From positions 1-50,833 of the forward strand of contig JNEM01006006.1 in NCBI GenBank assembly GCA_000697335.1: 50,833 bases of DNA, read 5' to 3'. Position numbers and translations under genes: made by a program. Source of the stretch: Conidiobolus incongruus B7586. Lineage: Eukaryota; Entomophthoromycota; Entomophthoromycetes; Entomophthorales; Conidiobolaceae. Shown one piece after another: positions 21,633 through 34,250 of this stretch; position 1 is the first letter of the stretch; every line of letters starts with the position of its first letter. The notes under the pieces were generated by a model. It was not told the DNA's origin. It searched no databases and was given only the letters and a program-made list of their open reading frames with translations.

Positions 21633-23666
21633 TCATTTCCATTTGGGAATTCTATCAGCAGGGACATCAATACATTCACACTTTTCATCACCACCACCCA
21701 ATCCGAGAGCGTTAGCGAAGTTGAAGAATACTTCAGTGTTGTCCATAACACGACCGAAAAGATGGGAACCAGGACCATAGGCAAAGACAGGAACTTGAGT
21801 CATGGAGTGGACACCTTGGCTTTCGCTGAGAGGTAAGTTACCTTGTTTGGGGAGACCATTACCACCTTCGTTCTTAGCAGGAACATAGGTATTGTATTTG
21901 TGAGGAGAGTGAGGATCAACTTCGGTAGCAACACGAGCAGTAACGTTAACTTGATAATTTTCGAAGAGATCGGGGTTGTTGTTGGTACCAGCAGCGAAAA
22001 CAGTGCGGACATCCCACTTGTCAGGGAAACCATCACCATCCTTATCTTCGTAATCAGAGAAACCAGCTAATTCATAAGCACCAATAGCTTGACGCTTGGT
22101 TTCATAACGGTCATCCTTGGGAGCCTTGTTGAAGAGCTCGGTATCAACAGTACCGTAGACATCGAAACCGTGACCATGATCAGCAGTGACGACAATTAAG
22201 GTGTTGGGATCATTCTTCTTGGCCCATTCAACAGCGGCGTGGACAGCATTGTCAAGTTCAATGATATCAGCAAGAGAACGATGGTAATCATAAGCATGCA
22301 TTTGCTTATCAACACTGGCAGCTTCAATCATAGCGAAGAAACCATTCTTGGAGCGCTTCTTCAAGATATCCAAGGTCTTCTTGGTCATGTCAACCAAACC
22401 AGGTTGAGCATGAGCAGTACCATTGTTACCAGAGGGGTGATCTTTCTTCTTGAGTAAACGGTCAGCGAAAACATTACGATCTAACCAAACATTCATGGTA
22501 CTTTGATGGAAAATACCCAAAAGAGGCTTGTCAATGGGAGCCTTTTCTAATTCGTGCTTGTCATGAACGACATGATAGCCCTTTTCTTTGGCATAGATGT
22601 CATAGTAGTTTTGTTTGTTGAGAGATTTACCAGTACCGGGTTGAGCATGGAAATAAGCACCACCACCACCGAGGTAGACATCAGCAACAACGGGCCCGGT
22701 GAAGTTCTTGACACCATGGATTTGTTGATCAGTAATTTCTTTCTTGGTGTCACGTCTTCTGGTATGGGAGAAGACGGCAGCTGGAGTAGCATCTTGAACT
22801 TCGGCAGTAGTAGCAATACCAACACCCATTGGACCACCATTCTTAGCGGATCTACGTCTAGCCAATTCAGCTAAAAGTTCGACCTTAGGATCATCAAAAT
22901 TATCAGCGGAAGTATCAGGATAGACACCAAGGGCACTGGCTGTAGATTTGTGACCAGAGTTGTAGGCACTGGCAGAGTTGGCAGAGTCAGTCATGATGGA
23001 GTCAACAGAGTGGGTAAGGATTTGACCGACATAATCTAAATTATCAAGGTGGAGCTTATTGAAGTATTTACCATTGGTTTGCTTGCGAGACAAGGTACGG
23101 GCAGCAGTGATCATGTTAGCAGTCATACCATCACCAATGAAGAAGATAGCATTCTTGGCAACAGGCTTACAAGCGGGAGCACGAACGATCCAATCAACAG
23201 TATGGACTTGATCATTGTTGTATTTCAAAGTGATCTGATACTTACCAGGTTCGTTGAAATGAATATTTCTCCAGATCTTGGAGGCAGAGTTAACTTTGGT
23301 GAGAGCAGATTCATCACCATCTAAACCTTTATAGTATTTTTCGGCATCTTTAGCATAAGTGAAATTCCATCTTTCGAGTTCAGGAGATTTCTTGACTTTG
23401 AAGAATTTTTCGAAAGATTCAGGATATCCAAGCTTATCACCTTGGTATTTACTAATAGAAACAGAGAAGTTACCATTAGCATTGAGCTTAATTTCATCGT
23501 GAATTTCAACACGAGTATCGAAACGAGCACCGACTAAAAATTCAGCACCAGCAGGAGGAAGAACACAGGGAGCTCCGGGGCAGGTAGAATGTTTGATAAA
23601 TTGAATGGCTTCAGTGCCAAAAGCGAATAAAAGGGTAGCAAGACCAGCAACAGTAGGAACCTGCAT
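21633..23666 (-). CDS. Secreted PhoA-type alkaline phosphatase, copy B (intact)
   Basis: Intronless, 677 residues. It has the same architecture as copy A with all catalytic blocks retained: IGDGM, TDSANSAS, MIEAASVDKQMH, TADHGHG, the DKDGDGFPDKWD loop and the final GVHSMTQVPVF. The glycine of the MIEGAS block is Ala here, as in copies C and E. The first 100 codons are almost identical to copy A. A tract near 23290-23367 instead matches copy C base for base apart from one change, then sequence reverts to copy A, a pattern typical of gene conversion. The signal peptide is intact. Divergent orientation and a separate promoter make independent regulation possible. Expected role: extracellular phosphate release. 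Confidence 0.92.
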   Translation of the reverse strand: MQVPTVAGLATLLFAFGTEAIQFIKHSTCPGAPCVLPPAGAEFLVGARFDTRVEIHDEIKLNANGNFSVSISKYQGDKLGYPESFEKFFKVKKSPELERWNFTYAKDAEKYYKGLDGDESALTKVNSASKIWRNIHFNEPGKYQITLKYNNDQVHTVDWIVRAPACKPVAKNAIFFIGDGMTANMITAARTLSRKQTNGKYFNKLHLDNLDYVGQILTHSVDSIMTDSANSASAYNSGHKSTASALGVYPDTSADNFDDPKVELLAELARRRSAKNGGPMGVGIATTAEVQDATPAAVFSHTRRRDTKKEITDQQIHGVKNFTGPVVADVYLGGGGAYFHAQPGTGKSLNKQNYYDIYAKEKGYHVVHDKHELEKAPIDKPLLGIFHQSTMNVWLDRNVFADRLLKKKDHPSGNNGTAHAQPGLVDMTKKTLDILKKRSKNGFFAMIEAASVDKQMHAYDYHRSLADIIELDNAVHAAVEWAKKNDPNTLIVVTADHGHGFDVYGTVDTELFNKAPKDDRYETKRQAIGAYELAGFSDYEDKDGDGFPDKWDVRTVFAAGTNNNPDLFENYQVNVTARVATEVDPHSPHKYNTYVPAKNEGGNGLPKQGNLPLSESQGVHSMTQVPVFAYGPGSHLFGRVMDNTEVFFNFANALGLGGGDEKCECIDVPADRIPKWK

Positions 23667-23728
23667 GTTTGATTAAAATTTTTAATAACGAAATAGTTGC
23701 TTAGTTTAGCAAGTTCCCCGCACTAGCA

Positions 23729-23741
23729 TCTTTTTATATTC
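23729..23741 (-). promoter_or_regulatory. TATA-type core promoter of ALP-B
   Basis: On the minus strand, TATAAAAAGATGCT lies about 70 bases before the ATG at 23666. A CTAAGCAA-type motif follows between TATA and ATG, shared with copy C. It matches the core promoters of the other four copies. Confidence 0.65.
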
Positions 23742-23744
23742 ATC

Positions 23745-26700
23745 ACATTTTTCACGAACTTAAAATTAACAAATTTCAATTTGTGGAAATTTCTTAATTT
23801 GTATATGAAAATTAAAATACATGTTACCCGCTTTGCTAAATATTAAGGTGGACCACAAATTTAATTATTTTTTTTTTTTCAATTTTAATAACTTAATTGA
23901 TTTGTTTATTTTCCAATTACTGGTTTTATTGAAGAAATCAACTTTAATCAAAAATACAATTTTTATGACTTCAAAATAATTTAAAGTTTTTTTTTGAATG
24001 GCATTGATTAAAAAATTATATGTAATTAAATTTATATGATATATTCATTATTTGTAGAAAAAAAATATACAAAATTCATAAATTTAATGTTAAGATTGAT
24101 TTTATATAATTCACTTATAAAAATTTGAATATTTATCAAATAAGGTCCATGTTTTATGGATATAATTTCTATTTATATAATGGTCTTACATATTTTATAG
24201 TTAATTTTGTTTTTGAATGTAAATTGGTCAGCTTGACTGACTAGATCTCAGGTGAATAAAGAACAACATTGGATTCATTACTAGTTTTTTTACTTTATTA
24301 AATCCTTCTTGATAATTTTATTTTTGTCCCAAATTATACTTTAGGATCTTATGTTGCATCAATTAATTATAGATTAATAACCAATGAAATTTAGTTAATA
24401 TCATATAATTTATAGATTATTGGAGAATATCTGCAATAGTTTTTCAAAAGAAACCAATTAAGTCTAATTGAATTTGGATAATCCAAAGTTCAGATTAAGG
24501 CTCTAAATATGAGAAATAGAACATACGTGACAGCTAAGTGAAAACAAAAGTGGATGTCATGAAATTTGAAGTAATATTAAGCTTTGTCATGATGAACAAA
24601 TCCACATATTTTTTGAATTGATCCTTTCAAATCGCTTCCTTACTGTAATTTTTAAATGTGTATCACTCGAACTAATCAATTTTAGGGTTAAATTTAAAAC
24701 TTGAACAATTAGCTTAATTGTTTATCAAGGCTATTATAACATATTCAAAAAATTAAGTTTGATATAATTTTTCAATACCTTGGCTTTTTTATTATATTAA
24801 ATGTGATTAAACTCTCATCAACTAATCCTTATTCTAATTTCAAGTGAATTAGAGTCACAGTCCAGGATCAAAGTATGATAAAATATTATTGGCGACAGCT
24901 ACAGAGAATGTAAAAGACAGTTTAATTAAAATACTTAGAATTATTTCAAAAAATCTTCACAACTATTATTTTTAATCAATAAATAAAAATATTAAATTTC
25001 AATTAATCGGCTAAATAAATTTTTGGAAAATATAGTGATTAAAAATCTGGCTAAAAAGTTTAAAAATATTAATTATTATAATCAATTAAGCCATTAGATA
25101 ATTATTGAATTAATAGCTATATATTCTTTTATATTAATTGCCTTACCAATATAAATTCGACACAGAAAGCTTTGTTTTCAATCCAGCATTCTTGAAAATT
25201 GTTATTATATAATAAAAGATAGCTTTAGTCCTAAAAATAGGTTTATTATTGAAGTTGATATACCCGCTGCTTATTTTGTCATAAGCTGAATTCCTTTAAA
25301 GAGTTTTTTTATTTATTGTACAATTTAATAGAATCAATATTAATATAAAAGCAAAGAAACTTTTGAACAGCAAATCATAAACCAAAAACGCTGTTAAACT
25401 AATTTTAATCAAAGCTTTATTCCATCAAGTTAATCCTGCATTCGTTAATGAATATGATAAAAAGTTGACTAATTATCAGTTGATAAAAATATAAAATCAA
25501 CCAAGTCATAATAGATGTTCCATGGTGTTAAAAAAATAATCTCCACTCTATACAGAATTTTCTCATTTTACCTGTGGCATATTATAAATTATGAACCTAG
25601 AACAAAATCCATCTGAACTATATTCAAATTTGTTGAACTAACGGACGAAAATGATATTAGTAACGTTTTAATAATTGTATTCTAATGTAACAATGATACT
25701 TAAAAATAAATATGTTTCTTTATATATATTATTCTTATTAATTATCATATAACCTTTAAATTATCATAATTTTTCCCACAAAATAATATAATTTGAATTT
25801 TATCATCAATTCTTTAACGGAAAAACTAATTTTACCCCACATATTTTTTTTAATTATAAGAAAAAAAAATAATTTAAATATGTAATGTGAATTAAATAAA
25901 ATATATATTTGTTTATAAAAATAAACAAATATAATTGATATTTTAAATACTATTCTTTAAATTCAATAATATTGTTCTATCTAATAATTATTTTCAACTC
26001 ATTGAAATATATTACTTCAGAATATTTTCATCACTTGATACAATTTCCAAATATGCATACTTTAATAACTACAAAAAGGATACAATTTAATTATGCCCAT
26101 GCATTCACAAAATACATTGGAAAATATAATTGACTGATTGGATTTGTATCAAAACTTTGATTGCTACTTGTATTTATATATTATGGTGATATATATTTAC
26201 TTCAACGATTCATTAATCAGGATTGTAAATTCAATTATTTTTAAATTATAATATATATAATTAGGAATACTAATCAATTAAAAGGAGTTGATTATTAATT
26301 AATATTTAAATTTAATTTTCAATCCAAGAGTATAAAAAAATTATCCTGTGAATATAATATAATTATTATGATTATAATTACTAAATTAATGAAATCATAA
26401 AAGGTATTTAATATATGTAGCTTATTAATTGATAAATTATTTGACAAATTTTATTAGTTTTTATATATAAATTTTTAAATATTTCTAATATTTTTATAAA
26501 AATAATTAATAACTTAAACATTAAGCCATAATAATTATTAGATGATTATGTATAGATATATTGATTAATTATAGAGTACTTTCATATTAATATATACTGA
26601 TGATATATTTAAAAAATTTTTATATACTAATTTTAATTTAATCAATTAATTTATATTTTTAAATTTGTTTATTTTAAAAAAAGTTAAGAATTTAGTTAAT

Positions 26701-28730
26701 AAAGTTTGAAATTCAGATAACTTGACGTAGTTATATATATTAGAAATATTAGGAATTAATACTATTTATTTAATCAAGCAATTGGAATAATTATGTTGGT
26801 AAAATACAGATGATTTATATAGCAATTAATATATACTACAATTTTATATTAATTACAGCTCAAATATATTTTTTCAGATTTTGATATAAATGAAAATATT
26901 AAAATGATATATAAATGGTTAAATAATTTTATGATAATCTTAATTACTCTATTAAAATCAAACATTTTTGATTTATATAAAATAATGATTTAGTATAGTA
27001 AATTATATGTACCAATAATTGAATATATTATTATTATTGTTTGTTTGATTTTATATTACACTGCAAGACTCATATACGATACATTCCTATACTGAAATAT
27101 TTTATTAATGGGATATTAGATACTAGTGATAACAATTAATACTACTTATATAAAAATGTAATTAACCTCAACTCAAAGCAATTTAATATTTATAAAGAAA
27201 TCTAGAATATAAATTGCAATAAATTGCTATTTAAAAATAAGATAAAATATATACAATTGATTTATTAACAAACAAAATGATTGGAATATATAAGTCAACG
27301 AATTGTGATAACAACATAGATAATCATTAAATTTTGATAATGTAATATATTATTTCTTAACGTCTTGTTCATAATTTTAAAAATTACCTCGCTACTTAAA
27401 CGTTTTTTGCACTTGATATAAAAAATATCTTAAATTTACTTTATTATATGATGTTAATAAAAATATTTAAAAATTTTATTTATAACTTATTAAATAATTA
27501 TTTAAATATTAATATTTTTTTTCTTTAATTTTAAATTATTTATACTAATTTAAAAATTAAAATTAATCTTATTTTTATATTAATTAAATTCTTTCAAAAT
27601 AAAATAAGAAATCTTGATTTAACATCTATTAAAGTAGTATACAAATAAAAAATATATAACTATATGCTTTTAATAGTATAAAATGGAATAGGCACTATAT
27701 TTGAAATTTTATTATAAATTAAAACACAATATTTTTGAGTAATATAATATCAATTTATAATTTAAATTTTTTTCCCGATTTTATTTCACAACCTGTAATA
27801 CAAAATATTGTACAATAATAAATTATTAATTAATTATTATTTTATATTAATTCTTAATATATAATATATTTCTTATATTTAATAAAAGTTTGAAATATTG
27901 AAAATATATATTTTTTATAAATTATATTTAAAATAACTTATATTTATTCATTTAATCTATAAAAAAAGATAAAATAATTATAGTTTTTGATATATATTAT
28001 CAATAAAAATAATATGAACTAGTATTTTGTGTAAGTTATAATAATAATAATGTTTTACAAAATTCTAAACTCGTAAACTTTTTCCCATTATTTAGGCTAA
28101 GCCTTGAATTGATATTTAAGAATGTCATGAAATGAAATAAAAAGTTAAAAGTGGTATGAATGTGAGTCTACCAATAGTTTAAGCAAGCATTAAAATGCAT
28201 TTATATAATTCAACATAGAAAGGATTAGGAAACGTAAGTGATCAAGTCAAATTTTAAATCAAATTTATTCAATACAACCGTGTAATAAAGACTATTAATT
28301 ATAGTATTTTCGCGTAATTCAAAGTTACTCTTAATAATAAAAATTCTTTAGTTTAGAGCTTGTACAATTTTATTTTAAAATAAAATGATAAAATCTTTAA
28401 AGTATAATTATTTATAATATAAAATTAAATTAAACAATATATTTTTACTTGAATTATAATAATTGAATTAGTAATTAGGTTTAATTTTTTTTACTTAAAA
28501 TCTTAAATGTCTCTAATTGAAAATTATTAGCCAAAAAATCTTTTTGTTAAACGAGTTTTTAGGAAATGAAATTAATTGTGAGTAATTTAAATAACTGAGC
28601 GAAACAAATCAATTAGACTAGTAATATTTAGTATTCAACAAAATTCCAATATTATTAGTTTGTATTCGCATATTTTACACTTATAATTTCACAAAATTCA
28701 GATTTGTGTATGGCTAATCCTTTAATTTTG
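23745..28730. other. 5-kb gene-free region between phosphatase copies B and C
   Basis: No open frame, tRNA or RNA-like island was found on either strand. Composition is milder at 24180-24900 and 25150-25700, where words look less like simple A/T drift, but nothing recognisable emerges. The rest, particularly 26300-28050, is close to pure A/T. A TTTTTTTTT run lies near 23870. Confidence 0.45.
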
Positions 28731-28735
28731 ATTAA

Positions 28736-28751
28736 TATATAAAGATGCTGA
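28736..28751 (+). promoter_or_regulatory. TATA-type core promoter of ALP-C
   Basis: TATATAAAGATGCTGA begins about 80 bases before the ATG at 28818, the same 16 bases as in copy A. A CTAAGCAAGC motif follows, resembling copy B. The promoter is preserved although the gene is broken. Confidence 0.65.
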
Positions 28752-28817
28752 AGTGGGAAACTTACTAATCTAAGCAAGCTTTGCTAAATTAATTAATATA
28801 ATCTAATAAATTTAATC

Positions 28818-30850
28818 ATGAAGGTTCTCACGGTTGCTGGCTTTGCTACCCTCTTATTTGCTTTGGGTATTGATGCCATTCAATTGATTAAACATTCCAC
28901 CTGTCCCGGTGCTCCATGTGTTCTTCCTCCCACTGGTGCCGAATTTTTAGTTGGAGCTCACTTTGATACTCGTGTTGAAATCCACGATGAAATTACTCTC
29001 AATGCTAACGGTAGCTTTTCTATTACCGTTAGCAAATATGAAGGTGAAAAACTCGGATATCCTATATCTTTCGAAAAATTTTTCAACATTCAAAAATCTC
29101 CTGAACTTGAAAGATGGAATTTCACTTATGCTAAAGATGCCGAAAAATACTATAAAGGTTTAGATGGTGATGAATCTGCTCTCACTAAAGTTAACTCTGC
29201 CTCCAAGATCTGGAGAAATATTCATTTCAATGAACCTGGTAAGTACCAGATCACTTTGAAATACAACAATGATCAGATTCACACCCTTGATTGGATTGTC
29301 CGCCCCGCTGCTTGTAAGCCTGTTGCTAAGAATGCTATCTTCTTCATTGGTGACGGTATGACTGCTAATATGATCACTGCTGCTCGTACTTTATCTCGTA
29401 AGCAGACCCATGGTAAATATTTCAACAAATTTCACCTTGATAACCTCGATTACATTGGTCAAATTCTTACTCACTCCGTTGATTCCATCATGACTGATTC
29501 TGCTAATTCCGCTAGCGCCTACAATTCTGGCCACAAATCCACTGCTGGTGCTCTTAGTGTCTATCCTGATACCTCAGCCGATCACTTTGACGATCCCAAG
29601 GTCGAACTTTTAGCTGAATTGGCCAGACGTAGAACTTCCAGAAACGGTGGTCCAATGGGTATTGGTATTGCTACTACTGCCGAAGTTCAAGATGCTACTC
29701 CAGCTGCCGTCTTCTCTCACACCAAACAACGTACCACTAAGCAAGAAATTACCGATCAATTCATCCATGGTACCAAGAGCTTCACCGGTCCTGTTGCTGC
29801 CGATGTTTACCTTGGTGGCGGTGGTGCTTACTTTCATAATCAACTAGGCACTGGTAAATCTCTCAACAAATAAAACTACTATGACATCTATGCCAAAGAA
29901 AAGGGCTATCATGTCGTTCATGACAAACATGAATTGGCTAAATCCCCCGGTGACAAGCCTCTTTTGGGTATTTTCCATCAAGGAAATATGAATGTCTGGC
30001 TAGATCGTAATGTCTACTCTGACCGTCTCCTCAAGAAGAAGGATCAGCCCTCTGGTAATAATGGGACTGCCACCGCTCAACCTGGATTGGTCGACATGAC
30101 TATGAAGACTTTAGAAATCTTAAAGAGCCGCTCCAAGAACGGTTTCTTCGCTATGATTGAAGCTGCCAGGGTTGATAAGCAAATGCACGTTTACGATTAC
30201 CATCGTTCCCTTGCCGAAATTATTGAACTTGACAATACTGTCCACGCCGCTGTTGAATGGACCAGAAAGAATGATCCCAATACTTTAATCGTTGTGACTG
30301 CTGATCATGTCACAATTTCGATGTATACGGTACTGTTGATACCGAGCTCTTCAACAAAGCTCCTAAGGATGATCGTTATGAATCCAAGCGCCAAGCTATT
30401 GGTGCTTATGAATTGGCCGGTTTCCCCGACTACGAAGATAAGGATGGTGATGGTTTCCCCGAAAAATGGAATGTCCGCACTGTTTTCGCTGCTGGCACCA
30501 ATAATAACCCTGATCTTAATGAAAATTACCAAGTCAATGCCACCAGTCGTGTTGCCACTGATATCGATCCCCATAGTTCCCACAAATATCATACATACAT
30601 TCCTGCTAAGAACGAAGGCGACAACGGTCTCCCCAAGCAGGGTAACTTACCTCTCAGCGAAAGCCAAGGTGTCCATTCCATGACTCAAGTTCTCGTCTTT
30701 GCCTATGGTCCTGGTGCCCATCTCTTCGGTCGCATTATGGACAACACCGAAGTATTCTTCAACTTCGCCACCGCTCTCGGTTTGGGAGGTAGTGAAGATG
30801 ATTGTGATTGTGTTGATATTCCTGCCGATAGAGTTCCCAAATGGTTATAG
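28818..30850 (+). pseudogene. Alkaline phosphatase copy C, recently disabled
   Basis: Alignable to copies A and B over its entire length, with start codon, signal peptide and final stop in place. Two lesions are visible. Codon 352 is TAA (29871-29873) where copy B has CAA, a single C-to-T change. One G is missing near 30309 in the GATCATGGTCAC stretch encoding the TADHGHG metal-binding motif, shifting the frame for the rest. Elsewhere the frames stay clean for hundreds of codons and C/G-ending codon bias persists, so inactivation looks recent. The first 351 codons would give a product lacking E448, D453, H457, D496, H497 and H620 equivalents, hence inactive. A sequencing error is a possible alternative for the missing G, less so for the nonsense codon. 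Confidence 0.88.
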
Positions 30851-31060
30851 ATAATTCATTAGAAGAATAACAACAATATTTTATAAAATATTTAAATAGA
30901 TATATATTTTAAGTTTAAAATTTTTTGTAATAATTGTTTAAAATTATATTAAATAAAATTCTGGATTAAGTTTGTTAATTTTATAAATTCTAATAAAATG
31001 ATAAACCAAAACTATATAATATAAATTGATAAAGTTATGATTTTAATGAAAAAATTATAT
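30851..31060. other. Short AT-rich spacer with Pol III terminator
   Basis: AT-rich 3' flank of copy C. The run AAAAAA just before 31056 reads as T6 on the minus strand, in the right place to terminate the tRNA-Leu transcript. Confidence 0.5.
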
Positions 31061-31141
31061 GACAACTGTGGGGTTCGAACCCACGCCTGTTTCCAGATCA
31101 GGGCCTAAACCTGACGCCTTAGACCTCTCGGCCAAGTTGCC
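31061..31141 (-). tRNA. tRNA-Leu (anticodon UAG)
   Basis: 81-nt cloverleaf on the minus strand. The acceptor arm is GGCAACT/AGTTGTC. The A box includes TGGCCGAGAGG. The anticodon stem TCAGG/CCTGA encloses loop TTTAGGC, hence anticodon TAG reading CUA leucine codons. A class II variable arm (TCTGGAAACAGG region) is as expected for leucine, and the T arm is GTGGGTTCGAACCCCAC. No intron. It sits between phosphatase copies C and D. Confidence 0.95.
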
Positions 31142-32225
31142 ATAACAGCTCTCATTTTCAGTTAATTATTTTCCTCTTTATTTTTCACTCAAATCAATTT
31201 TCATTTTCTTTCACACTCAATCTTTTACAAAATTTATATCCTATTATTTAATTTTGTCAAATTTCAAAATTCTTTTTTATTATTATTTTTTTCTCATTAA
31301 TATTTTGCCTTCATTTTTATTAATTTTTCTTTATAATAACACTCTCCTAATACTTCACTATATTTAATACCTTATTTTCATAATTTTACCTTTCCATTGA
31401 AACATATTATATTGTTTATATTATAATATTTATAAAAACATTTAATTTGAAATATATTTAATTAACTCATTATTCATTAATTCAGATTCTTTTTATAAAT
31501 TAGTTTATATCAATAATTCAATTTATTATTTAACATATTATAGAAAAATTTTATACATTTAAATTTTATCTGTGTTTATAATAAATTTAATATTCAGTTT
31601 TATTCCTGTATAATTAAATTGATAATTTAAATGTATTAGATTTCTCATGATATTAATATAATAGTATTTTTGAAAAATACTCTCAATTATCAACGTGGAA
31701 TTGCTATAATAATTTGATGAATTTATTATAACTTATTAAAAAGAATAACTGATGATATCTATCTGATATTTATTTAGATTGTATTAATATTAAATTGTTC
31801 ATATAAATTTTCAATCACATTATTCAAAGAAAATTTTGATTTTACAAATTTGAGACATTTGATATAAATATTCAATTAAAAAATTTTTTTTATTGTCATA
31901 ATTGTAGCAAATAAATTTGAATTGTAATAAAATTTTTAAATCAAATTGATATGCGTTTTTAGTAAAGCCTATTTATAGCTTCATTATTGTTCTTCATGGT
32001 TGTAATTTAAATTATTTAATGATTGGTGAACTATGATAACGTGAGGAAAATTTATTGAAGTATATAAATTCCAGATATATTGAAGTAGCTATTATTAAAA
32101 TTAAACTATACCCTCCAGTGGACTAATATTGTTTATTTAGTATTGGTACTATATATTCTGGTAATTAGGAATTATTAAAGATGTTATATTTAGTAAGGAT
32201 AATTAAGTTAATATATCATTTTTGC
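31142..32225. other. AT-rich spacer
   Basis: No gene signal. A pyrimidine-rich zone covers about 31150-31400, unlike the usual A/T mixture, directly upstream of the tRNA-Leu on its own strand. The remainder is ordinary AT-rich DNA leading to the 3' end of copy D. Confidence 0.45.
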
Positions 32226-34183
32226 TTATAATTTCCACTTGGGAGCTCCTTTGGAGGTAATATTAATACATTCACAATTGTCATATTCTCTCAAACCATG
32301 AAAATGGGCAAAATTAAAGAAACTTTAGTGTTGCCGATAACATATCCGAAAAGGAGAGTATCAGGACCATAGGCGAGGACGGGTACTTGGATCACGGAGT
32401 GGACATCTTGATCTTCACTGATGGGTGCATTGCCTTATTTGGGAAAGTCGTTGGCATGCTCATCTGGAGCAGGGACCCAAGCAATGTACTTATACTGCTG
32501 TAAGGACCAACTGCAGTACCTTCATGGGTAGTCGCATTAACTTGATAGTTTCCAAAGATATCAAGATTATTATTGGTACCAGCGGCAAAGATGGTACGAG
32601 TATCCCATTTATCGGAGGATTCACCACCGTCCTTCATAATCAGAGAATTCAGCGAGTTCAGTGGTACCGATAGCTTGACCTTTAGGTTCATAGCGATCGT
32701 CCTTAGGAGGCTTGTTGAATTATTAAGTGTCAATGGTACCATATAGATCGAAACTGTGATCATGATCAGTAATCATAATAATCAAAGTGTTAGAATTATT
32801 TTCTCAGCTCATTCAACAGCAACATCAATGGGATTGTCAAATTCGATCCGTTTAGAATGAGAAAAATGATAATGAAAAGTGTGTATTGGCTTATTTATTT
32901 ACGCACCTTCTATCATAGCTAAGGAGTCATTCTTCGAGCGCTTTTTTAATATATCTAAAGTTTTCTTGATTATTTCAACCAACCCAGGTTGAGCTGTAGC
33001 AGTCCCATTATTGCTAGAAGTATGATCCTTCTTGAGGAGATAGTCAAGGTAGACATTACGATCTAACCAGATATTCATGTTTCCTTGGTGGAAAATACCC
33101 AAAAGAGGCTTGCTAGTGGGGGCCTTAGCCAATTCATCCTTATCATAGATAACATGGTAAACCTTTTCCTTGACGTAAATGTCATAGTAGCCCTTACTAA
33201 GGAATTCACCAGTGTCAGTTTAACCATGAAAATAGGCACCATCGCCTCCAAGGAAGACATTGGTAACATCAAGTTTAGTGAAGTTTTTAATACCATCAAT
33301 TAATTGATCGATGGCTGGTTGTTTCCACTTTGTCTAAAATGGGCGAACACGACAACAGGAGTAGCATCTTGAACTTTTACAGTGGTAGTAGTACTAATAG
33401 CCAATGAATTACCATTCTTAGAGGATCTGCATCTAGCTAATTCAGTCAAAGTTATTAGTGTAAATATCTGAGTAAAAACCGAGGGCATCAATAGTGAACA
33501 TAGAACCAGAGTTGTAAGCACCAGAAGAGTTGGCGGAATCATTGGTTATTGAATCAATAGAGTAGGCAAGAATTAGATCAAAGTAGTCCTATTCATCAAA
33601 ATGAAGCTTATTGAAGTATTTACCATTGATTTTTTTGCGAGATAAGGCACGATCAGCAGTGATCATATTAGTTGCTGTCCCATCACCAATAAAGAAAATA
33701 GCATTCTTAGCGGCAGGTTTACAGGAAGAAGCACGATGAATCCAATCAACGGCATAGATTCTATCATTTTTGTACCCCAAGGTAATATTTCTCCAGACCT
33801 TGGAGGAAAAGTTAACTTTAGTTTTAGCAGATTTATCTTCAACTAAAGCCTTGTAATGTTTTTTAGCATCTTTTAAATAAGTGAAATTCTATCTCTCGAG
33901 TTTTGAGGAATCTTCAACCTTGAAAATTTTTTCAAAAGATTCAGGATATCCAGGTTTGTTATCTTGATATTTGGAAATAGTTACAGAGGAGTTACGATCA
34001 GCATTGAACTTCATCGTCAATTTTAACATAAGTACCTAAATAGATACCGACTAAAAATTCGGCTCCAACAGATAGAAGAACATAGTGAGTTCCAGGACAG
34101 GTGGAATACTTGATCACTTGAATAGGTTTAATACCAAAAGTGAATAATAAGGTTATAAAACCAGCAAAAATGGGAATTTTCAC
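32226..34183 (-). pseudogene. Alkaline phosphatase copy D, old relic
   Basis: Recognisable over the full length of the gene, from a signal-peptide-like KIPIFAGFITLLFTFGIKPI to a final KGAPKWKL stop, but broken into many short frames by stops and indels. The start codon position reads GTG (34183-34181) instead of ATG. Segments such as NAIFFIGDG, DSANSSGAYNSG, KPLLGIFHQGNMNIWLDRNV and FAAGTNNN show the origin. The DKDGDGFPDKWD calcium loop is eroded, and the catalytic EGAS.DKQMH block is lost. C/G-ending codon bias has decayed towards local AT content, which suggests inactivation well before copy C. It converges with copy C in the way B converges with A. Confidence 0.9.
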
Positions 34184-34250
34184 GATTTATCAAAAAAGAT
34201 TGAATAAATTAAAGCAATCTATGCTTAACTTAAACATATTGAATTCGTTC

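Noticed and set aside
32226-34183. Copy D as several small independent genes.
   Set aside because: All its short frames align in order to one phosphatase gene, so they are pieces of a relic.
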